Shown here piece by piece: positions 17,544 through 26,417 of a stretch of DNA of 48,796 nucleotides. The stretch is from an uncultured Mucilaginibacter sp. (GTDB lineage Bacteria > Bacteroidota > Bacteroidia > Sphingobacteriales > Sphingobacteriaceae). The translations under genes were made by a program, and so were the position numbers. Positions within the stretch are counted from its first letter, which is position 1, and every line of letters starts with the position of its first letter. The DNA is taken from the NCBI RefSeq assembly GCF_946481715.1, contig NZ_CAMLOV010000020.1:1-48796 (forward strand), read 5' to 3'. A model generated the notes under the pieces. It did no database searches, was not told where the DNA came from, and was given only the letters and a program-made list of their open reading frames with translations.

Positions 17544-17669
17544 ATCTGCGTTGTTCAAGGCCTTGTAATTAAAGCAAAAGATGCCGTTAGTATCCAAAAA
17601 TATGTATTAATTTGATAGGAAATATGAAGCGTGCTCATCGGGAGGAGGGGCCTTATCGTTTTAATTAGC

Positions 17670-17885
17670 ATGAACTGGACAAACCTTTTTTTCGGCTTAG
17701 GATTACTGGCTTTCGCCGCATTGTTTTCCTGGTACCTCATCAATGCCTGGCTGCGGGCGCGGGACACGGGTTACAGCGCCGGATACATTGGCAGTTATGG
17801 CAGACGGGTGAAGGGCTGGATAGCGGTTATAATGTTAATTACTACAGGCATTTTTTTGATCATTGATGGTTTACGGGGAGCCTGA
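17670..17885 (+). CDS. Small two-helix membrane protein, function unknown
   Basis: 71 residues from the ATG at 17670 (MNWTNLFFGLGLLAF). Two hydrophobic helices (about 5-26 and 47-66) flank a short polar, Gly/Tyr/Arg-rich loop (RARDTGYSAGYIGSYGRRVKG). It is transcribed divergently from the Crp/Fnr gene with a short spacer. I do not recognise the family. The clean hydrophobic pattern and normal codon use argue that it is real. Confidence 0.65.
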   Translation: MNWTNLFFGLGLLAFAALFSWYLINAWLRARDTGYSAGYIGSYGRRVKGWIAVIMLITTGIFLIIDGLRGA

Positions 17886-17908
17886 AAGAAATTGTTTAAA
17901 TTAAAAGG

Positions 17909-18034
17909 ATGAACTCAAATCCAATGCAAAACCCGTTTACCCTGATCCTTAAATTATTCGGCATTACCATTGTATCCGCATTTATTTGCGTGGTTTTAGT
18001 GATCTTAATAAGATTGTGCCATTATCGTGGTTGA
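17909..18034 (+). CDS. Tiny single-pass membrane protein (41 residues)
   Basis: ATG at 17909, TGA at 18032-18034. The protein reads MNSNPMQNPFTLILKLF, then a hydrophobic stretch and RLCHYRG. One helix spans about residues 11-35 with a positively charged C-terminus. It begins 23 bases after the preceding small membrane protein gene and probably shares its transcript. It is too short for family assignment. The support is the open frame, the strong hydrophobic segment and the position; the sequence from 18035 to 18187 shows no gene. Confidence 0.5.
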   Translation: MNSNPMQNPFTLILKLFGITIVSAFICVVLVILIRLCHYRG

Positions 18035-18187
18035 TTAATCATTTCATACACGCTGTTTACACGGGGGCGCTCGGTAGCGTATCTTGCGCTCGTTACAATG
18101 GCATTGTGCTAATATAAGATCATCGTCTTCAATGTTTTTTTAAAAGCGCAATATTGTTGCCTTTTTATAGGGGCTTAAATTAACCAA

Positions 18188-18970
18188 TCAATTTGTCAGC
18201 GCAAGCCTGATCGTATCTGCCTGCATAGCCGAAAAAATCCCATACCCATTGGCAATGTTGCCCGGCGGGTTATTTAACTGCTGCGAACTGGTATTGGTAT
18301 TGCTCGAAAGGATATCGCTGTATTCTTTATTAACGGTGTAAAGTATGGCGCTGTATTTACCCGCGTATCTAAATGGCCTATAAGGTACATCGTAATAAGC
18401 AGCCTGTTTGGCGTTGATGGTAAAGTTAGATGGATAATTGCCGCTACCGTTTGTGTATTGGTTGGCATCATCGTATTTAAATACAAGCACGTGGTACAAC
18501 GAATCGGGGTTGATCCAGGTAAAGCGAATGGCGGTTGAATCGAACCCGGCCGGTGTAGCGCCAACTTTTATGGCAAATGCGGTACTGGATGCTGTGTAGC
18601 CGGTGGTAGCAGCAGGCATTAGGCTACTGGCAGAAATTTCAATGTTTTTATAGGTGAACTGCAGGGTGTACGTTTTGCCGGTTTGCAAGAAGGTAGAATC
18701 GGCGTAGGTATAATTACCTTTAGCAGTTTCGGTTAATTGCACGGTTTGGGCGCCATCGCTTATTTGCAGTTGCAGCCCGCCAATTCGTGCGCCGTAGGCA
18801 GCGGTATCGCTAAAAGCCTTTTGCTCGTACAGGTTCACTTTTAACGGGTGGCCAATAAGCAGGTAGCTAATGATCACCGGCCGCTCGGCAACGCTTACCG
18901 TGGCATCTTTTTTGCAGGCGGAAAACAAGGCTTCGAATAGTAAAACACTATATATAATTCTCTTTACCAT
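18188..18970 (-). CDS. DUF4249-like outer-membrane lipoprotein partnered with the TonB receptor
   Basis: 260 residues. The N-terminus MVKRIIYSVLLFEALFSAC is a lipoprotein signal with Cys19 as the lipidated residue, followed by KKD, typical of Bacteroidota lipoproteins. The mature part is a beta-rich domain of the DUF4249 type (PVIISYLLIGHPLKVNLYEQ, Tyr-rich strands, an STFLQTGKTYTL segment) and ends in DTIRLALTN. The start codon overlaps the stop of the upstream TonB receptor by one base (TAATG), so translation is coupled. DUF4249 proteins are almost always encoded next to STN/CarboxypepD-type TonB receptors and probably act as the surface-exposed partner, although their ligand is unknown. 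The family call is from sequence style, not a profile search. Confidence 0.85.
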   Translation of the reverse strand: MVKRIIYSVLLFEALFSACKKDATVSVAERPVIISYLLIGHPLKVNLYEQKAFSDTAAYGARIGGLQLQISDGAQTVQLTETAKGNYTYADSTFLQTGKTYTLQFTYKNIEISASSLMPAATTGYTASSTAFAIKVGATPAGFDSTAIRFTWINPDSLYHVLVFKYDDANQYTNGSGNYPSNFTINAKQAAYYDVPYRPFRYAGKYSAILYTVNKEYSDILSSNTNTSSQQLNNPPGNIANGYGIFSAMQADTIRLALTN

Positions 18971-21789
18971 TATTTCAGTTTTAAATTGAGGGTGATGTTG
19001 GGCGTAAGGCCCAGGTATTTAATGGTGGTGGTAACCACCTGGTTGCCGCGGATGTAGTACTCGTTGTACCAGGTATTGCGGTGGTTATATACATTGAACA
19101 GCGAGAAACTGAGGCTGCCGATTTTGGTGGCATCGGTTTTCAGCAGGTCGTAGGTGGCCGATAGGTCCAGCCTGTGGTAGGCGGGCAAACGCTCGCCATT
19201 TTTTTCGCTTACCGATAGATAACTTGTTTTATTACCATCAAGCGTGGTAAGGTTGTATACCCCGGCTGGTGCGGTATAAGGGTGCCCCGTACTAAAAATG
19301 AACGTGGCTGCAAAACTCCAGCGCTGCAGGTGGTACATGTTTACCGATTTAAACTCGTGCCTGATATCCTGCGCTGCAGAAAAATAGCTGCTTCCGTAAG
19401 CATCAAACTTGTTTTTAGCCTCGGCAAGGGTGTAGCTAAGCCAGCCGGTATATATGCCGGTTTTCTTTTGCAGTAAAAACTCTATCCCCTTTGCGTAGCC
19501 ACTGCCATTATAAAAATTTTCGGTAATGGTGGTGGCAGTATTTGCACCGCCACCAAAGCCGCCGCCCGGGCCTCCACCGCCGGGCGCCCCGCCGCCAGGC
19601 TGGCGGATAGAATACTCGGTAAGCCCGCTCAGTTTTTTATAATAACCCTCTACATCAAACAATATCTTATCGGTTTCGTAACTGGTGCCGAAGATGAAAT
19701 GGTTTGATACCCCTACCGGGATACTGCTGTTATTGGCCAACACCCAAAAGTTACGGTCGCCGCCGCTTACATCCTCGCGTATTACGCGGTTGGTGAACTG
19801 GTAAAAGCGGCCGGTTGCGCCTTTTAGGTTAATATGATCGGTAAGGTGGTAAATGGCCGATAAGCGTGGTTCATAATAAAACTTGTTTGTTGGCGTAAAG
19901 TAGGTGCTGCGGAAGCCGGGCTGTATGTGCCACCTGCCGGTTGGCTCGTACTCCAGTTCGGTATAAGCACCTGCGGTGGAGCCTGAGTTATGCTGATTGA
20001 TCAGCGTAGTGGTATCGTTTTGGGTGTATTTATAATCTATCTTAACGTTGGAGCTAAAGCCACCAAAATTTACCTTAAGTTTTGATGCGGCGTTCCATTC
20101 CCAGTCGCTTTTAATACCTGCATCGCGTAAGCGGTTATTCTCTAATATGCCGTTGTTAATATTAACGGTAGTAGCGCTATCTACAATAGTGCCGCTGGTG
20201 CCACGGTCGCGGTCGCTAAAGAAGCCGGAGTAGCTTAGCACGGTGCTGCCAAACAATTTTTGGCTTGGAGTGGTGTTCCACTTAATGCTGGTACCCAGGT
20301 TGCCATAATGCGTATCATCGCTGATGTTTAGCGTACCGCCCGATGATGTAAGAAAGGACGGCAAAGTCATTTCGCGGCTGTTATCCAGGTGGTCGGTACC
20401 GTTGTAAAGGCTCCAGCTAAAGGTGTTTTTAGCTGTTGGTGCCCACGTAAATTTAGTGTTAAGGTCGTAAAAGTAGGATGACGGTGTGGTTTGGTTATTA
20501 AAACCACCCGGTGGCCCTCCGCCGAAACCACCACCACCCGGGCCACCCCGGCCGGCTCCGCCGCCCGTATTGGCAGCACTGGTATTAAACTGGCCGAATA
20601 ATTTATTGTACAATGGCCCCTGGTATGAGCGCCGTACTGCTATTAATGCCGACGCGTTGGTGCCAACGGGGGTTTCGGCATATATATTTGTGCTTAACAG
20701 GCTGATGTCGCCGCCTATATTAACCTCTTTTTTGTTGCCGTCTTTACCGCGCACTTCGGTTACGCTGGAGAGGCGGCCGCCGTATTTGGATGAAAAACCG
20801 CCTTTATAAAGCTCTACATCGCGCACGGCGTTACTGTTAAAGGCGCTAAAGAAGCCGTACAGGTGATCTACCTGGTAAATGGTAAAGCCATCAAAGGTAA
20901 CCAGGTTTTGATCGGGCGTGCCGCCGCGCACATAAATTCCCGATGAGGATTCGTTTGTAGCCGCAACACCCGGCATCAGCTGAAATGCACGCATAATGTC
21001 TTTTTCGCCAATATTGGGCAACTTATCCAACAGGGCAGGGGTAAGCTGTACCACGCTCACTTTTTTGCTATCTGTATTAAGTACGCCTTTCTTTTTGCCG
21101 GTTACCACAACCTGGCTAAGCGAATTTAATGAAGGGTAAAGCGGAAAGCTTACGTTGCCTTTGGTGCTGTTGCTATCCAGTCGGAATACATCGGGCTGAT
21201 AGCCCACAAAAGATACATCTACTACAGAAGTATCTGACGGGATGTTGAGGATGGTAAAATTACCACTGGTATTGGTGAGGGCGCTCAAATCGGTACCACG
21301 GATCCGCACGCTTGCCCCCGGCAGGGCTTCACCCGTTTTTTGATCAGTAACACGCCCGGTAAGTGCATACATAAAATGCCTTGGCGGCGCTGCCGGCGGT
21401 GGTATAATAATAGGCTTGAAACTACGGGCCGTTTGATTCAGTACGTATTTCTGTTTAAGGCGCGGAAGGTCGTCGGGCTTTTGCAGGATATACAGCGTGC
21501 CGTCATTCTCTATCCAGTATTGCAGCCCGTTTTCTTTGCAGGCAAACCTAATAACTTTACCCAGCGGCTCGTCAAAAAAATGCTCATTAACATCCATATG
21601 CATCAGCGAGTCGCGCTCAAAAACAATGGCTATATCGTATTGAGCTGCCAGCGTATCCAAAAACTGATCGAGTGTACAGGTAAAAAAGCGGTCAACCTTT
21701 ATTTTTTTTAGTTTTTCGCGTGTGCTTTGCCCATAAGCAACCGTACTCAGCAAAATAAACAGCAGTGTATAACGTAGTTTTCTATCCAT
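18970..21789 (-). CDS. TonB-dependent receptor with STN and carboxypeptidase-regulatory-like domains
   Basis: 939 residues, outer membrane. The order is signal peptide (1-20), STN domain (about 35-103; TCTLDQFLDTLAAQYDIAIV), Pro-rich linker, CarboxypepD-regulatory-like Ig fold (about 140-225; GRVTDQKTGEALPGASVRI, FVGYQPDVF), plug domain (about 235-350; MPGVAATNESSSGIYVRGG), then barrel. Two glycine-rich low-complexity insertions interrupt the barrel, at about residues 405-430 and 730-752 (runs such as GGGGFGGGPPGG). An STN domain usually marks receptors that talk to an anti-sigma factor, but none is adjacent; a LytTR regulator and a histidine kinase are found instead. Co-transcribed with the DUF4249 lipoprotein. 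The substrate is unknown. Confidence 0.93.
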   Translation of the reverse strand: MDRKLRYTLLFILLSTVAYGQSTREKLKKIKVDRFFTCTLDQFLDTLAAQYDIAIVFERDSLMHMDVNEHFFDEPLGKVIRFACKENGLQYWIENDGTLYILQKPDDLPRLKQKYVLNQTARSFKPIIIPPPAAPPRHFMYALTGRVTDQKTGEALPGASVRIRGTDLSALTNTSGNFTILNIPSDTSVVDVSFVGYQPDVFRLDSNSTKGNVSFPLYPSLNSLSQVVVTGKKKGVLNTDSKKVSVVQLTPALLDKLPNIGEKDIMRAFQLMPGVAATNESSSGIYVRGGTPDQNLVTFDGFTIYQVDHLYGFFSAFNSNAVRDVELYKGGFSSKYGGRLSSVTEVRGKDGNKKEVNIGGDISLLSTNIYAETPVGTNASALIAVRRSYQGPLYNKLFGQFNTSAANTGGGAGRGGPGGGGFGGGPPGGFNNQTTPSSYFYDLNTKFTWAPTAKNTFSWSLYNGTDHLDNSREMTLPSFLTSSGGTLNISDDTHYGNLGTSIKWNTTPSQKLFGSTVLSYSGFFSDRDRGTSGTIVDSATTVNINNGILENNRLRDAGIKSDWEWNAASKLKVNFGGFSSNVKIDYKYTQNDTTTLINQHNSGSTAGAYTELEYEPTGRWHIQPGFRSTYFTPTNKFYYEPRLSAIYHLTDHINLKGATGRFYQFTNRVIREDVSGGDRNFWVLANNSSIPVGVSNHFIFGTSYETDKILFDVEGYYKKLSGLTEYSIRQPGGGAPGGGGPGGGFGGGANTATTITENFYNGSGYAKGIEFLLQKKTGIYTGWLSYTLAEAKNKFDAYGSSYFSAAQDIRHEFKSVNMYHLQRWSFAATFIFSTGHPYTAPAGVYNLTTLDGNKTSYLSVSEKNGERLPAYHRLDLSATYDLLKTDATKIGSLSFSLFNVYNHRNTWYNEYYIRGNQVVTTTIKYLGLTPNITLNLKLK

Positions 21790-21893
21790 TAAATTAGCAT
21801 GATGTTGCTAATTTGCAAGATGAGAGTTGCGCAGTCAAATAAATGAGATGAAGCCCACCTTTGTATAGGCCAAGGCGGGATATGTGCAGGGTT

Positions 21894-22604
21894 TTAAAAC
21901 GCCTTTCCCGTCATTCGGCTGATCACTTCCCTGTAATTATCGGTATAGGGTACTTCTGCATCGTTTAGTTTGATGCGGCCTTTGCGTACGGATTGCACAT
22001 AACCAACATTTACAATGTATGATTTATGGGTACGGAAAAACTGGTCTGGGGGGAGCTGTTCTTCCAATGCCTTGATGGTAATGCGCGATAAAACGGGCTT
22101 CGCCACCCCGTTTCGGTGCAGTTTTACATAATCTTTCAACCCTTCTATATAAGTTATTTCCCCGTGATTGATCCTGATCAGGTTATAATCGGCATATACA
22201 AAAAGATGGCCGCGGCTGCGTTCATGCACCGGTGTAGAAGTCTTGTTTTCTATATCGTAAAGATGAAGGGCTTTGTTGCATGCCTTTAAGAACCGTTCCA
22301 ACGGAACAGGTTTCAGCAGGTAATCTACCACATCCAGCTCAAAACCATCTACGGCAAATTCGTGGTAGGCCGTTACGAAGATCACCATCGGCTTTTGGGC
22401 AAGGCTTTTTACCAACTGTAGCCCTGTAAGGCCCGGCATTTGAATATCGCAAAATATCAGGTCTACTACTTCGGTATGTAAAACCTGCATGGCTTGCGCC
22501 GCAGACCGGCAGCTGGCAACCAGTTGCAGGCGTGGTACCTGTTTAAGATTATCAGTTAAAAGCTCGAGCGCAAGGGGCTCATCATCAATAATTATACACC
22601 TCAT
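21894..22604 (-). CDS. LytTR-family response regulator
   Basis: 236 residues from the ATG at 22604 (MRCIIIDDEPLALELL); an upstream start would add six non-conserved residues. The receiver domain (about 1-120) has Asp7/Asp8, phospho-acceptor Asp53 (FCDIQMPG), Thr78 and Lys98 intact. The LytTR DNA-binding domain (about 135-235) has GEITYIEGLKDYVKLH and FFRTHKSYIVN. It is divergent from the histidine kinase gene 158 bases away, and on the same strand upstream of the TonB receptor with a 104-base gap. It is the natural output of that kinase and may control the receptor operon. Confidence 0.95.
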   Translation of the reverse strand: MRCIIIDDEPLALELLTDNLKQVPRLQLVASCRSAAQAMQVLHTEVVDLIFCDIQMPGLTGLQLVKSLAQKPMVIFVTAYHEFAVDGFELDVVDYLLKPVPLERFLKACNKALHLYDIENKTSTPVHERSRGHLFVYADYNLIRINHGEITYIEGLKDYVKLHRNGVAKPVLSRITIKALEEQLPPDQFFRTHKSYIVNVGYVQSVRKGRIKLNDAEVPYTDNYREVISRMTGKAF

Positions 22605-22762
22605 ATCTGCCCGGGCAACCATTAGGGGGTTCCGCTATTCAAAGAAACAGCATGCGGCACACATTATTTTTTTTTTAGCATTTTTTAACGCGTTTGGCCT
22701 CGTCAATATGGGCATTGGCCGAGTGTATTTGTGGTTGCGCACAATAGAGTTTATTTTGCCGT

Positions 22763-23863
22763 ATGCATAAGCCACGCTACAAACCCTGGGTATATAATTT
22801 GCTGCCTGTATTGGTATGGTTCCTGCTGTTGGTGCTGCCCTTTGTAAATTCTCCGCCCAACCTACCCGAATGGATGCGGCAACGGTTTATCACCGATATT
22901 GTAATATCCAATACAATATTGCTGGCGCTGTTTTATATCCATACCCACCTTCTTTACCCATTAATACAAAAACGGGGTTGGCCAACGTATCTTTTATTGC
23001 TTGCGGTTGTATTGGGCGCTTACTGGGGGTATTGGTTCCTGATGAGGGGCATGCCCAGGCATTTGCCAGGTGCATTACTTGATGGCCCGTTACGGGGAGA
23101 AATACCGCAAGCCCCCGGTAGCTTTAGCCGTGGGCAGCGGTTTGAGCCACCAATGGGTGGGCGGCCGGGATTGTTCATACCAATAATGTCGCCGGCAATT
23201 GCGCTTTTATGTAGTTTTTGCTACCGCATTATTTTAAGCAACAACGCGCGCAAGCAACTAATAAAAGACCGCGAAACAGTTCACTTGCGTACAGAGCTTA
23301 ATTTTTTACGTTCGCAGATCAATCCACACTTTTTATTTAACGTATTAAACAATTTAACGTCGCTTGCCCGTAAAAAATCAGACCAGATTGAGCCTGCCCT
23401 GATAAACTTATCGCAACTGATGCGTTATATGATCTACGAAAGCGACGATAATCGGGTGCCGCTGAACAAAGAATTGGAGTACTTGAAAAGCTATATAGAA
23501 CTGCAACTGTTGCGCTTTGGCGACGAGGTAACCGTAACCACCGATCTGGATAGCGGTCATCCAACACTTAATATTGCGCCCATGCTGCTGATATCCCTTG
23601 TAGAAAATGCTTTTAAACATGGTACCGGCGTGGGGCATTCGGCAATACGCATTAAATTAAAAATACCAGCCGATGCGGGCAGATTATGCTTTTACATAGC
23701 CAACCAGGTGAGGCATGACGACAAACACCATGACACCCGGCAAGGCATAGGGCTTAAGAACGTAAGAAGGAGGCTTGATATTTTATACCCGAATAAGCAC
23801 GAACTTATAATTAACGATAACGGGGCGATCTTTTCTGCAAAGTTGACTATTGAGCTGGGTTGA
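22763..23863 (+). CDS. LytS/YehU-type sensor histidine kinase
   Basis: 366 residues. Four membrane helices (about 10-28, 43-62, 75-93, 139-157) precede a His_kinase domain with FLRSQINPHFLFNVLNNL (His189 the phosphorylated residue) and a HATPase domain with LVENAFKHG and QGIGLKNVRRRL. The loop between helices 3 and 4 (about 94-138) is unusually rich in Gly, Pro and Arg (GSFSRGQRFEPPMGGRPG) and by topology could be the sensing or exported loop. Divergent from its LytTR partner. Signal unknown. Confidence 0.93.
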   Translation: MHKPRYKPWVYNLLPVLVWFLLLVLPFVNSPPNLPEWMRQRFITDIVISNTILLALFYIHTHLLYPLIQKRGWPTYLLLLAVVLGAYWGYWFLMRGMPRHLPGALLDGPLRGEIPQAPGSFSRGQRFEPPMGGRPGLFIPIMSPAIALLCSFCYRIILSNNARKQLIKDRETVHLRTELNFLRSQINPHFLFNVLNNLTSLARKKSDQIEPALINLSQLMRYMIYESDDNRVPLNKELEYLKSYIELQLLRFGDEVTVTTDLDSGHPTLNIAPMLLISLVENAFKHGTGVGHSAIRIKLKIPADAGRLCFYIANQVRHDDKHHDTRQGIGLKNVRRRLDILYPNKHELIINDNGAIFSAKLTIELG

Positions 23864-23976
23864 CGCTGCCTGCCGGTAGGCCCGCAGGGAGCGCCATGGT
23901 AAGCAATTGGCAAAACCCCTCTCTTCGCTCAATTCCACCGCTCTCTCAATGTCATTAAAGAATAAAATCCGGTTTT

Positions 23977-24058
23977 AATATCGAACACCGAACGCCAAAT
24001 ACCGAATAATGAAGGTAAAACTTCGACGTTCGATATTCGGAATTCAACATTCGATATT
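23977..24058 (-). repeat. Long imperfect hairpin at the 3' end of the esterase gene
   Basis: Arms 23977-24014 and 24021-24058 (38 bases each, 6-base loop GTAAAA) match at 26 of 38 positions. Eight of the twelve mismatches become G-U pairs if the minus strand is transcribed, against two for the plus strand, so the RNA fold is much stronger (34 of 38 pairs) in transcripts of the esterase. It ends 10 bases before the esterase stop and so sits in its 3' UTR. It is probably a terminator-like or stabilising element from a 'tatcgaa' repeat family. Confidence 0.7.
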
Positions 24059-24068
24059 ATTTAGGCAC

Positions 24069-26033
24069 CTACCTAAACCCCTTACCCACCGTCACCCCCG
24101 CCCAATCATCTGTACGGAATGGGCCTGCGGGGAAGCCTTGTTTGTTGTAGAGGTTAGCATCTATGGGTGCATCTGCCCAGCCGTAGCGCACGGCTACCGG
24201 GTTGGGTACTTCCTCGCTCCAAACGGTTACTTTATCGTTGGCAATGGTGGCGCTGGCGTAGTGGAATACCTTATCCGCGCCGGCTATCTCAAAACCCATT
24301 AAATACCCGTACTTGTTTTTTACCACCAGCCCGCTATCGGCATGGGTAAAACTGATAGTGGCTTTGCCGTATTTAAATATTGCCGACTGATATACCGGCC
24401 CCGAGTATTCGGCGGTTTTAATGTTATAGCTGTTATAAAGCGCAGTGGCGGCCAGCCTTTTGCCCACATCCTCTTTATTGCGGGGGTGGATATTGAATGG
24501 GTCGCCTACATCAGTAGTAATGGCCATGCCGGTATTAGGCAGGGCGAGCGCCATGGTTTGGGCTTCGCGCAACTCCGCCCAGCCGCTGCCCTGGTTACTG
24601 TTTTGTTGCCCGCCAAAACTGGCCAACTGCACAAACAGGAAGGGGAAGTTATCTTTCCACTCCTCGCGCCAGCTTTGTATCATCAGCGGGAAGGTGCTGC
24701 GGTATTGGTAGGCCCTATCGGTATTGGCCTCGCCCTGGTACCAAATTACGCCCTTAATGGCGTAGGGGACAAGCGGGTGCACCATGCTGTTGTACAGCAC
24801 AGCTCCTGCGTTGTTTTGGATGTGCGCGTAGTGCCAGTCGCTGGCAAAATCGGGCATGCTGCGCCACTTGTTATCGGCAAGCGAAAGTGTTTCATCGCTA
24901 AATTTGAGGTAGAGGTCGCTGGCCTGCCCGTGCAAGCCCTGGCCAAACCAGGGTTCGCTTTTTTGCTGCGCCTGGTGCAGCAGTATAATATTGCTGCCGG
25001 TTTGCCAGGTACCGGCGGGGAGGGCAATAACACGCGCCTCCTTACCCTCGCCCTCTTTTACAAGTTTGCCGTTTATGTAGAGTTCAAAGTGGCCGTCGTT
25101 ATCGCCAATGCTTAGGGTGCTTGCCTGCGCGGCCTGGTAAGGGTTAAGCTCGGTGGTGTGTTCCATATAGCCGTCGCCTCGGTAGGCCCAAATGCCTTGC
25201 CAGTCCCATTGCGAAGGCGGGCTGTAGGGCATCCAGGTTTTAAAGTAGCTATCATTGGCCTGTAGCATAGTAGCCTTGTCGATTTTTTGCGCATCGGGGG
25301 CATCCAAATGCAAATCGTGTTTCAGCTTTTGCAGCAACAGCGAATCTGCCTGCTGCCAGGTTTCGGGCGCATGCGCGCCGTACTCTTTCAAATCGGGTGA
25401 TTGCAGCATGGCGTTTTTGCTTATCCAGCCTTCTACCTGCGAACCGCCCCAGTTATCATTAATGAGCCCCACGGTAACATGCAGCTTATTGGCCAGTTCT
25501 TTAGCGAAGAAGTAACCAACCGCGGTAAAATTGCCTACTGTTTGCGGGGAGAGTGGTACCCATTGCCCTTCGCTTAAATCCGCCACCGGCGTTACCGCAG
25601 CTTCCTTTTTTACGTTGAACTGCCTGATGGGCAGGGCAGGACTTATCATTTGTTCGCGGCGGTAATTGTAGGCATCCTGCAGGCGGAACTCCATATTGCT
25701 TTGCCCGCTGCAAATCCACACTTCGCCCACCATTACATCGGTATACAGCAGCTGTTGTTTTTTGGCGCTAACCTTTAGCTGGTAAGGGCCGCCTGCGGGC
25801 ATAGCGGGCAGGGTGGCCATCCATTTGCCGCCCGCACCGGCGGTAGCACTGATTTTGATGTTGTTAAACGCTACTGATACCTTATCGCCTTTGTTTGCCC
25901 AGCCCCATACCGGGATAGGTTTGTTGCGCTGCAGAACCATATGGTCGGCAAAGAGTTTAGCGGTCTTTAGCTGCGCATACGCGGATGATACAGAAAGGAC
26001 AACGGACAAGACAACAATGGCGGGTACCCTCAT
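24069..26033 (-). CDS. Sialate O-acetylesterase-like SGNH esterase
   Basis: 654 residues with a signal peptide (about 1-20, AYAQ). The SGNH/SASA domain begins with LFADHMVLQRNKPIPVWGWA and the motif CSGQSNM (catalytic Ser112). Later come WYQGEANT and the Asp/His pair in GDPFNIHPRNK. A jelly-roll domain (GDGYMEHTTELNPYQAAQASTLSIGDNDGHFELYINGKLV) is inserted, as in GH-associated esterases. It removes O-acetyl groups from sialic acid or other acylated glycans; the actual substrate is uncertain. It is probably periplasmic or outer-membrane associated. Its promoter region is duplicated 2.1 kb away, beyond the Hsp70-like gene. Confidence 0.9.
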   Translation of the reverse strand: MRVPAIVVLSVVLSVSSAYAQLKTAKLFADHMVLQRNKPIPVWGWANKGDKVSVAFNNIKISATAGAGGKWMATLPAMPAGGPYQLKVSAKKQQLLYTDVMVGEVWICSGQSNMEFRLQDAYNYRREQMISPALPIRQFNVKKEAAVTPVADLSEGQWVPLSPQTVGNFTAVGYFFAKELANKLHVTVGLINDNWGGSQVEGWISKNAMLQSPDLKEYGAHAPETWQQADSLLLQKLKHDLHLDAPDAQKIDKATMLQANDSYFKTWMPYSPPSQWDWQGIWAYRGDGYMEHTTELNPYQAAQASTLSIGDNDGHFELYINGKLVKEGEGKEARVIALPAGTWQTGSNIILLHQAQQKSEPWFGQGLHGQASDLYLKFSDETLSLADNKWRSMPDFASDWHYAHIQNNAGAVLYNSMVHPLVPYAIKGVIWYQGEANTDRAYQYRSTFPLMIQSWREEWKDNFPFLFVQLASFGGQQNSNQGSGWAELREAQTMALALPNTGMAITTDVGDPFNIHPRNKEDVGKRLAATALYNSYNIKTAEYSGPVYQSAIFKYGKATISFTHADSGLVVKNKYGYLMGFEIAGADKVFHYASATIANDKVTVWSEEVPNPVAVRYGWADAPIDANLYNKQGFPAGPFRTDDWAGVTVGKGFR

Positions 26034-26129
26034 AGCAATTGGTTTTTATTGGCATACTAAAGTAATGTAAAAAGAGGAGAGCAGCCAGCGTGGTAAAAAA
26101 GACGTAGAAAATGCGGGGATTGTATCAGG
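26023..26129 (-). repeat. Direct repeat, copy 1: esterase start and promoter region
   Basis: This 107-base stretch covers the esterase start codon and the upstream promoter sequence, including a TACTTTAG box read on the minus strand. It recurs at 28163-28268 with about 14 differences, on the same strand. The two copies enclose the Hsp70-like gene. Confidence 0.85.
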
Positions 26130-26236
26130 GCGAGGTTAGGCGCAATAAAACCTGACCGATGGCATTTGTCATATCCCGGGTTATAATTAAATAATAACAA
26201 CCGGATGTTGCTATTTAAGATCCCCCGGTTTTTTCT

Positions 26237-26359
26237 GTTACCGCAGGGTCTCTCGGCAGAGGACCCTGAGCTTCAGGACGGAGTGATTTTATTTACCGAT
26301 ATGCCGTACGGGAATGTCCTAAGCCGCAGGGTCCTTTTTCAAAGAGACCCTGCGGGGAC
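26237..26359 (+). repeat. Dispersed 124-base repeat, copy A
   Basis: Starts GTTACCGCAGGGTCTC and ends CTGCGGGGAC. It contains strong internal hairpins built on CCGCAGGGTC/GACCCTGCGG (right-hand arms 26324-26333 and 26346-26355). The second full copy is 36410-36533. The gap 26034-26417 holds this repeat and the duplicated promoter, and no gene. Confidence 0.85.
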
Positions 26360-26417
26360 ATGATTGTTTACATCGAAAATGCAAAGTTGACGACTGCTTA
26401 TAGCATATAGCGCGCCT

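Noticed and set aside
24342..25115. 257-codon open frame antisense to the esterase
   Set aside because: The esterase frame has a full catalytic motif set and signal peptide; the antisense frame has no recognisable domain and is a GC-codon shadow.
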